30,562 nt of DNA, taken from NCBI GenBank assembly GCA_900128585.1, contig LT642160.1:21649-52210 (forward strand). Direction: 5' to 3'. This DNA is from Stramenopiles sp. TOSAG23-3. Its lineage: Eukaryota; Sar. The position numbers and the translations under genes were made by a program. Positions 14,789 to 22,600 of this stretch are shown in pieces (positions within the stretch are counted from its first letter, which is position 1; every line of letters starts with the position of its first letter). The notes under the pieces were generated by a model. The model ran no database searches, was not told the DNA's origin, and worked only from the letters and a program-made list of their open reading frames with translations.

Positions 14789-17737
14789 ATGGGAAGTGAC
14801 TCGGAGGCGAAGCAGATTGAGTCTCGTTGGAGAAACGTTGCATCCCGGGTTTTTTTTGTCGTTTGGTTTTTGTCTATATCATGGTTTTTTCTTGCTGCCA
14901 TTTTTACCGTAGAGGATACCCAGGTCATTCATGGTAGTTCCATACAGGGCAGTGCCTTTGTCGAACCTGAGGCGCGGGGCCTGGGGTCAGCAAACGCAGG
15001 CAACGGCGAGCCCGCCCGCCCGCGCAACTTATCCCACGCATACAGGGCGCCGCTGAGCAGGCCCGAAGTTGGAAAGTTAGCAGAGGAAGCAAAAAAATTA
15101 AAAATATACGTGTATTCCCTTCCTAAATGGTTCAATGTAGCCCCGTTCAAGCTGCTAAGAAAGCAGAAGAAATTATTTGCCAGCGCTCACCACAAAGGTG
15201 CCGACGCCTATTTTCACCAACGGCTTATGCACGTTTCCTCGTTGCGGACGGAGAACCCAGAAGAAGCCGACTTCTTCTTTGTCCCTGTTTACACGTCGGC
15301 AGTGGCCGCTTTTGGAACGAACAAAAAGGTTTCCCGGGAAAAGATCCGGAAAATGATTCTGAAAGCCGTTTCCCGGCTGCGGCTGCTGCCGTATTGGAAT
15401 AGGAACGACGGCAAGGATCATATTTTTGTGTTCCCCAACGCGTACGGACCGTGCATTGGCAACCCGTTAGACGATTGGAGGCTAGAAAGCGACACGCAAG
15501 CAAAGATGATGAAGAGGATTCGAAATGCTATATTTTTGACGTACAGTGGCGACGCCAACACACCATGTTTTGACTCCAGCAAAGACGTTGTGATACCGCC
15601 AGTAGTGGATATGAACCGTATTGTATCGCATTTGAAAGCTCAGCGGAAGAGGCTGAACTTGAAAAGTGGTGAGCACCCTAAGCGCACTCAGTTTTCTTTT
15701 ATCGCAGGTCGGATGCAACTCGAGAAGAAAAACGACCCGTGGTTCTCAATTGTAGTTCTCTACGGTTCGTACGAAGAACAAACGTTGAGGCCGCGTGTGA
15801 CACCGTCAAAAGACGTTTGTTGGGACCGCCCAGATTTGAATCTGGAACAGTGTGTTGCCACGTGCGATTCCGAGCTGAGCCGGTCCCGCGTCTACAGTCA
15901 CGGGCTGAGGCAGAAGATACAACAACTTTTTAAGCGCAACTCTTTGTTGAAACAAATGGAAAAAACATCGATGAAGTACATAGACGAAATGCGGACATCC
16001 ATCTTTTGCATATCCACCCGAGGCCTGGCCCCGTACGATATAAATATGTACGAGGGCGCCCTAGTGGGCTGCATTCCTGTTGTAATGATCGACGACGTGG
16101 AGGTCCCATTCGAAAAGTTGGTGCCATGGGATTTGATGACGAAGAGGGTAAGGGAATCGGACGCCTCTCGCCTTATTTTAAAACTGTCGAAAACCCCAAA
16201 ACATTGGATTAAAAATGCCCAGTCGTTGTTAAAAGAGAATGTTTACGCATTTGCGTACACCCCTTTATCCAAGGCACGGAAAGAGTTTTGGAGCCTTGAG
16301 GAGCATGGGTTCGGCGCGCAGGGCCCCGACGCCTTCGAATACACGATGATGATGCTTGTGAAATTAAAATTGGGTAGAAAGAAGCAGTCTTTTTTGGAAC
16401 AGGCAATGGCAGCGTCAAATAAGTACAAAAATTCCGAGAGATTCCGAGGGAACTTCTTGTTTAGTACAAAATCCTTACACTTTTCGTCCTACCTGAGCAA
16501 TGTCGATAACCGGAACCCTTCGGCAGAGAAGAAACCCGGACCGGCACGGCGAAGAGTTCAAGGGGTGCAGTTGATTGGACCGCCCCATATGTCGTTTGAT
16601 TCTACTCAGAAGCGGCTTTCGAAAAAATATTTATCTACGAGTGCGTTTCCTCGAAGAGCTTTTGTGTTCCGAGGACGAGTAGGAATTGGGGGTGAGGGAC
16701 AAAACGCAGTGTTTAGCAAGTGGAGGCAGGTAACCGCTGGCACGATAGTCTCGGAGTTAGAAATTACAATGTCTCTGGCGCTAAGGGATATTTCTGAAGA
16801 GCAGTTGCAGCACCTTACAAAAACTGCGAAGGCATGGGGGGGATATGTTTCCGTCGGAGTTGTTGCGATGGAAAAATCCGTGGAAGAGGTGGCATCTGCT
16901 CTTAAGGCACTCTCTTCCACTCCCAACTCAAAAATATTGTTTTCTGTGGTGAAGCCACGGCTGCGTGATGGAGATGGCGAGGGGCAGTACAAGGAGGCTT
17001 TGGAAACAATGTACCCCATCAACCGCGCCCGCAATGCAGCGCTGGCAGCAGTGGTCACCAAGACCGTGCTGCTGTGGGACAACGGTTTCGTTTTAAGCCC
17101 AGAAAGTATGGACGGATTGCAGCGGACAAAGCGGTCAGTGCTTACGTGGAGGGATCGGACAGCAATCGTTGTGCCCACATTTGAATTCACGACTTCGAAT
17201 TTCGCGAAAAAAGGTGTCCCGTCGACCAAGTACAATTTGGTCTGGAACATGAAGAACGAAGAGTTACAACCTTATGGAATGGTAGGCGACGCGTTTAAAT
17301 ACTCAACGCACGCGACCAACCACAAGGTGTGGTATGAAAGCAAAAAATCTGTGCGTGCAAAATACGAGTTTGGATACCAACCGTTGATGATGGTGAGGAC
17401 CCCAGCACTGCCCTTCGACGAACACTTCAATATTCCCTATTTAAGCAAAATGCACTACTCGTACGAACTCACAGCTGCTGGTTTTGAGTTTTTAGTGCAT
17501 GCAACCGCGTTTGCAGTTACAATTGGAGATGGCGAAGCCGCCAAGGAACAGCAAAAAGTCGAGACGACTGATTTATGGACTGTCCCTTGGTCATGCTGGC
17601 GACAATTTACTGATCGGATTCAGCGAGACTATGAAGGGTTCTATTTTCCAGAACCATGTTGGGTATCAAAGTCGATATGGCCAGTCGTCAACGAAAAACA
17701 TGCGGACAAGTGCGTTGTTTCCCCGATAAGAAACTGA
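14789..17737 (+). CDS. type II membrane glycosyltransferase: GT47 exostosin domain fused to GT49 LARGE-like domain
   Basis: The ATG at 14789 gives 982 residues. A short cytosolic tail is followed by one membrane anchor (about 20-40), the type II layout of Golgi enzymes. Residues about 104-490 match exostosin (GT47): KIYVYSLPKWF, NPEEADFFFVPVY, DHIFVFPNAYG, DVVIPP, and a donor-site-like block FCISTRG with MYEGALVGCIPVVMIDDVEVPF (about 405-442). After a basic linker, residues about 650-925 resemble GT49 of LARGE/B4GAT1: MYPINRARNAA near 741-751, AIVVPTFEF, YEFGYQPLMM, FDEHF (876-880) and ELTAAGFEFLVHATAF. The metal motif, usually DVD, reads DNG (764-766), and the late His before the C-terminal loop is replaced (AFAVTIGDG). 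The GT49 part may therefore be inactive or altered. Synthesis of an extracellular or Golgi polysaccharide is inferred. Confidence 0.88.
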   Translation: MGSDSEAKQIESRWRNVASRVFFVVWFLSISWFFLAAIFTVEDTQVIHGSSIQGSAFVEPEARGLGSANAGNGEPARPRNLSHAYRAPLSRPEVGKLAEEAKKLKIYVYSLPKWFNVAPFKLLRKQKKLFASAHHKGADAYFHQRLMHVSSLRTENPEEADFFFVPVYTSAVAAFGTNKKVSREKIRKMILKAVSRLRLLPYWNRNDGKDHIFVFPNAYGPCIGNPLDDWRLESDTQAKMMKRIRNAIFLTYSGDANTPCFDSSKDVVIPPVVDMNRIVSHLKAQRKRLNLKSGEHPKRTQFSFIAGRMQLEKKNDPWFSIVVLYGSYEEQTLRPRVTPSKDVCWDRPDLNLEQCVATCDSELSRSRVYSHGLRQKIQQLFKRNSLLKQMEKTSMKYIDEMRTSIFCISTRGLAPYDINMYEGALVGCIPVVMIDDVEVPFEKLVPWDLMTKRVRESDASRLILKLSKTPKHWIKNAQSLLKENVYAFAYTPLSKARKEFWSLEEHGFGAQGPDAFEYTMMMLVKLKLGRKKQSFLEQAMAASNKYKNSERFRGNFLFSTKSLHFSSYLSNVDNRNPSAEKKPGPARRRVQGVQLIGPPHMSFDSTQKRLSKKYLSTSAFPRRAFVFRGRVGIGGEGQNAVFSKWRQVTAGTIVSELEITMSLALRDISEEQLQHLTKTAKAWGGYVSVGVVAMEKSVEEVASALKALSSTPNSKILFSVVKPRLRDGDGEGQYKEALETMYPINRARNAALAAVVTKTVLLWDNGFVLSPESMDGLQRTKRSVLTWRDRTAIVVPTFEFTTSNFAKKGVPSTKYNLVWNMKNEELQPYGMVGDAFKYSTHATNHKVWYESKKSVRAKYEFGYQPLMMVRTPALPFDEHFNIPYLSKMHYSYELTAAGFEFLVHATAFAVTIGDGEAAKEQQKVETTDLWTVPWSCWRQFTDRIQRDYEGFYFPEPCWVSKSIWPVVNEKHADKCVVSPIRN

Positions 17738-18325
17738 GTTACAAAAGCGCAGGCATAATGCGCGCACATACTAAATTTATTCACAAAGAGGTCTTCAGAC
17801 AGGTCAGATTTGTTTCCATGTGCATGAAAATAATAATCTGAGTTTAATTTTATGAAGGGTATATATTTATGAAAAAAAAACAAATTATATAATATGTAAA
17901 TTTATGATAAGGAGGAGTTTGGGTTCTTGAAAGGTTTTACCTTCTTTTTTCTTTTCTTTTTTGACTTAAAACATACTAATATAATTTGTTTATATGATAA
18001 GTGTACGATGAGTTATCTTACCGGTGGTACCTGTACCGGTTTAATTCTGAGATGTTTATGTTAATTTAAAATCTTTTACGAATTTGTATATCATTAGTTT
18101 TTTTTTTTTGTATCATACTTCTTCGTTAAAACATGAGCAAGATAATTTTTAATTTAACAGATTTAAACACTTGACTATCATATGAACAATGAGAGTCTTA
18201 AAACATACTATATAATTTGTTTTTTTTTCATTGTCATATGTACTCTATGCATGATCCGAATCAGTTAGTGAAATCGCATTAACGCCAACGTTTTTTAAAT
18301 ACTGATAATGTGACAACTTAAAGTT
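17738..18325. other. AT-rich spacer between convergent genes with a direct repeat
   Basis: Lies between the 3' ends of the glycosyltransferase and palmitoyltransferase-like genes. It carries a direct repeat of about 26 bp, CTTAAAACATACTA(AT)ATAATTTG, at 17965 and 18197, plus a diverged TTAAAACATGAGCAAGATAATTT near 18126. It also holds a TTACCGGTGGTACCTGTACCGG dyad at 18019-18040. No coding sequence is apparent. Confidence 0.55.
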
Positions 18326-19195
18326 TCATAGCGCTGCAAATGTTGGAGAGGGGAACCTCTTCAGCAAGTCTTGTTTTTCTTCGTCCCCATCCTCGTCATC
18401 GTCCCCAATATGGGCGGAATGTTTGTACGGAGTTTTCCAGCCTGTGGAATCGTTTCCGTTCCATACATAAGATACCCTCGGCTGGTTGGTTGCCTGCAAA
18501 TAGAAGGACTGCCAGTTTTTTGCAATTCCTTCGTTGTAAGGATTGCTCCCCCGGTATACATTTTTTATTTTTTCGGCAGTCGTAATGTTCTGCCCTATAA
18601 TGTAGATATGGTACACAAGCAAAGAACCAACCAAGGAAACAATACCAATGCAATACAGCCCTATTGCCACCAAGACGTGGCGGGATTTCACGTTAGAGCT
18701 GGCATTCAGGAACGAAGTCACGCCGACAAACGAAGCGTGCGCAATTGTGAACACAAGAAACATAAAAAAATAAAAATAGTTTCGAACGCCAACGCCATTG
18801 CCTGTCCAGGGACAAAAATGATCAAATCGTTCTATTGTTACACCTAATTCTTTGCAAAACTTTGCTCTAAATGCTGAGAGGTCGTATAATTTGCCATCCA
18901 GGGAAATTTTTTTAACCAAACGCCCATCACTCCTGGCCTCTTCCGTGTCCACGGTGGGGAGGATTCCCGGCTCGACTGCCCAAGCTCTGACCAAAAAGTA
19001 AAGGGAGAAAAAGAATGTGACAGTCCCCATGATACCGTTAAAAGCAGTCAATTGCGCATTGTAGTACCAGACCGAAGTGGGTATCAAAATTGAGAAAAAA
19101 GATACTAGGAAACAGTTTCCAGAATGGAACGGTGGTAACAAAAATTTACCAAAGTACAAAGAATATTTTCCTGGCGCCGAAAGCCGTTCAGCCAT
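18326..19195 (-). CDS. DHHC-palmitoyltransferase-like membrane protein with DHFC motif
   Basis: The 289-residue protein has four hydrophobic segments (about 26-44, 52-72, 139-163 and 173-201). This is the four-helix layout of protein S-acyltransferases, which attach palmitate to cysteines. EPG near residue 75 matches the family DPG motif and TTAE (205-208) is the TTxE motif. The catalytic signature reads ERFDHFCPWTGNGVGVRNY (122-140), with DHFC at 125-128 in place of DHHC. Aligned with the usual cysteine-rich domain, most zinc ligands are gone: FRAKFCKELGVTIERF occupies the place of the RSxHCxxCxxCVxRF segment. Asp125, His126 and Cys128 remain. Yeast Akr1 acts with DHYC, so activity is possible. 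The acidic C-terminus (DDDEDGDEE) faces the cytosol. The start at 19195 is an ATG. Confidence 0.85.
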   Translation of the reverse strand: MAERLSAPGKYSLYFGKFLLPPFHSGNCFLVSFFSILIPTSVWYYNAQLTAFNGIMGTVTFFFSLYFLVRAWAVEPGILPTVDTEEARSDGRLVKKISLDGKLYDLSAFRAKFCKELGVTIERFDHFCPWTGNGVGVRNYFYFFMFLVFTIAHASFVGVTSFLNASSNVKSRHVLVAIGLYCIGIVSLVGSLLVYHIYIIGQNITTAEKIKNVYRGSNPYNEGIAKNWQSFYLQATNQPRVSYVWNGNDSTGWKTPYKHSAHIGDDDEDGDEEKQDLLKRFPSPTFAAL

Positions 19196-19636
19196 TGTCT
19201 TTGTAGTCAGTCGAAAACTGTTCGTTCAGTCGTTGTCAAAAGAAGGCAATGATGATTTTTTACAGCACAAGTGTCAGTTTGAAAAGGAGTCTCTGCAGTC
19301 TTCATGCCGTCATTACGAATTTAATTCAAAGAAGACCGTAAGTTTTTTTCTATCTGTGATCGAAAAAAAAGAAACCGTTATATATAAATTGTGATTGATG
19401 AGGACTACTGAGGACGCGAGAAAGAAGGCCTACACTCTCGTCGACCACCAAAAAAAAAAAAAGAGAGCCGAGACGGAAGACGGAAGAGCCGATGATGATG
19501 ATGACTCATTTATTATAGTCGTTCTACCAACATAGTAATGTACTGGTGGAAATATTAATTTTATGATAGGCAATGGGTAGTTCTACACTGTAGTTGTATT
19601 TTAATATACTACAACTGAATAATCGATGAGTTTTTT
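19196..19636. other. spacer between two minus-strand genes
   Basis: Presumed promoter of the palmitoyltransferase-like gene and 3' flank of the IQ/TPR gene. Features are a poly(A) run at 19449-19461, a short GAT microsatellite at 19491-19504 and an imperfect TATATAAATTG near 19380. Frames opening here on the plus strand overlap the start of the palmitoyltransferase-like gene and are not supported. Confidence 0.45.
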
Positions 19637-22600
19637 TTACTGTGTGGTTGCTGATGGTGTGGAACGACTTTCCACCCGGTAAATTTCCGTGTAAACATTT
19701 GAAAGCATGTTTGCACCATTTTGCATCGCCGTGGCATCTTTGTGCAGCGCTGCCAACTTAATTTGTTTCTCAAACTGATCCCTTGCAGCTGCGTACTCGC
19801 CCATGGATACGTATAAATTCCCCAAAGCCCAACACTGTTCCATTTCCCCGCGGGTGTCACCAAGCGCCTTTTGCTGGGTAATGCAGCGGTTGTAGTCCTC
19901 GACTGCTTGGAGGTTTTCGCCCATGCGCCATTTGCACTCAGCCAATCCAGCGAACGACTGGGCTCGCCTTTTTTCGTTTTTAAATTTAACGGCCTTGTCA
20001 AGCAACTTGTTAAAGTGAAAAATACCCTCTTCCAAAACAGCGAGAGATTTTTCATCCCTTTCGTTACTGTCGTCAAACGTCTGCAGCATGCACATGCCCA
20101 AATCAAAATGTGCACCCATAACATCATGCCCAGCCGAATCTTCGTTTGTGAGAGCCAAACATCTTCCAAAATATTTTTTTGCATCCTTATTCTCGTGAAA
20201 GGTTATTTTAAGTCGGCCCAAGTGTTTGTAAATGTTACATGTCAATTGTGGTTGGCCAGAATCCAGGGAGGATAGCAACGCCCTGTGCAGCACCGTCACA
20301 GCTTCATGGTTTTCTCCTATGAGGGACATCGAACAGCCCAACTTGTAAAGCGCTTGTGCCATCAGAGGGGTCCCATGCACTCCAATCTCAATCCTGTTTG
20401 CCAGTTTTCTGGACTCCTCGTAAGCGCCTATAGCACTATGATACTCTTGACCAAAAAATGACAGGACATCTCCCAAACGCAAGTAGGCAGTGGCAACATC
20501 TTTGTACGCCTCCAATGTGTCGTCCACGGACCGTAGCCCAATAAATTTTTCATACAGGCGAATGGCGCTTCGATAAGAGTACGATTTCGATCGGGGCGAA
20601 ACGCTAGAAGGCTGTGCCGCTTCTTCACTGTCACTACTAGAGTTTTTATCCTTATCAGAAACTAAATGCAAAAAACTTAGGTGGCATTTCGCCTGTGAAA
20701 ATAAGTAGCGACATGCAATAACACGGTTTTTCTGGAGGGCCACGATGCTGTTGTATTGTACGGCAGCATCTTGGAACTTTTTGCTTTTTTCTAATGCGGC
20801 CGCTATGCACTCGTGAATGGCCGTCCGCTTCAGCGATCGCTTGGGAAGATAAACAAGGCAATCTTTCCAATTCTTTATTGCCTCCTCATAATTTTCCTGC
20901 TTGCTGCAAATGTTTCCAATAATTTGATAGCCCTTTGCTTGCATTTTGTAGTCTTTCTCCTTCTGCATTATGTTTATGTAGTATTGAACGCAATTTATAG
21001 CCTCTGGAGAATTTTTAAGACGCTGGTACAGTGTTGCCAACGCAATCATTATTCGACATTTTATGTGTGGGTCCGCGACAGATTCAAATTCGCCACGACA
21101 TTGCAAAAACTGTTTCAAGGCATCTTGCGTCTTTTCTTGCCGTGCAAAATACGTTCCCATGGACTCCCATGCCAGCACGAGCAACTGTCCACGCGTTCGG
21201 CTCGAAGCCGACTTTGCAGAGTGGATTTGCTGATTTCTGTATCCTTCACTGTCTTCATGATTGTTGTGAGCATCAGCCACGCATGCCAGCGCTTCCAAAA
21301 TATGAGACGCGCGTTGCGAACGCTCGTCATGCAAGTCAAATACGGGATCAAACCGTCGATTTTCGTTGCGCGCATTTGTCTTTCCTGCATCATTCGGAGC
21401 AGTAACATTGTGAAATTCTAGCAGCAAGTCTACAGTTGTAGACAGTGCTTTTTTCAGCATTGCAGTTGCTGCATTGAATTTTCCATCCTGCAAGTCTTGT
21501 TGCGCTTCAAAAAATTGTTCAATAACCTCAACGTCCTGCTCACTCCCCGGGTCAAGCATTCTCACGCAAGAGTTCAAGCATAGATGACCAAAGCCAGGGT
21601 GGTAAGGGGCATTGCATACCGCAGAAAGCATGGTTTCTTTCCGCGTACTCTGTTTCCTAGTCATTGCCATTACTTGCTCATGCATTGTTTGGACCGAAAT
21701 TGCGTTTTTGTCTTTGATGCGTTGTTGGGAATCCATGAAGACCCCCATGAACAGAGCTTTCGACAACGGTTGGTGTGGTTCTGGTGAAACGCACGATATT
21801 TCTTTTTCTCGTCCTACAATATCTTTAAATTGCCGCGAGTTTGCCTCCCATAAATTCAAGTATTTGCTGCGACTCTCAAGCCCTGCCGAGATTACTGAAG
21901 CCTTTTTCTTGGTTTTGAACATCGGCCTCCCAAAACTGAATGCTCCCTCGGCTAATTTTAACGTGCGCCCTGGGCGCTTCTTCCCGCCGATTCTACTCCT
22001 GATATTTGTGCTGGGTGCTTTCGGAACCTTTTTCGATACCACGAGCTCTGCTTCCTCCGCCAATTGCGGCTTAGGTAATGGTTCAGCTTCCAAGGAGGCC
22101 TGATTATTCCGGGAAATTTCCTCTTCCTCTTCCAGCACATCCCATATCATTCTTTCAACGTGAACTGCCCGGGCCTCCCTTCTAAACGCTGTCCCGAAGC
22201 CTAGTTTTGACAGTTTCATCATGTTCCCAGTCTTTTGCCTTATGGCGCGCTTCAGCCTAGATCTTGCGATACTGTTACCACCGTGCTTATCTCCCTTGCC
22301 GCTCGCCATCCGTAAAAACGAGCCGGCGCGGTTCTTATTTTTCCGCTGCTTGTTTTTGGGAGACATCGTTCTCTCAGGAGATTTCCTAGTCATGTTTGGT
22401 CCATCCCTGGGGGCAATGGATGTCGACCGACCAACGGGATTGTACTGCTCGTACAGCACTTTAAGTTTAGCAATTGCATTTCTGAGGGTAAGGCCGTAGT
22501 GGGTGATTCCAGTTCCAGGACCAATCGGCTCAAAGTAAGACAGTGGCGCAGGGCTTGATTCCTGGGAACAAAAGTTTGCAAAAAGTAGTCCATCAATAGC

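Noticed and set aside
21612-22103. Plus-strand frames inside the IQ/TPR gene
   Set aside because: Antisense shadows of a 1784-codon gene with a coherent domain order.
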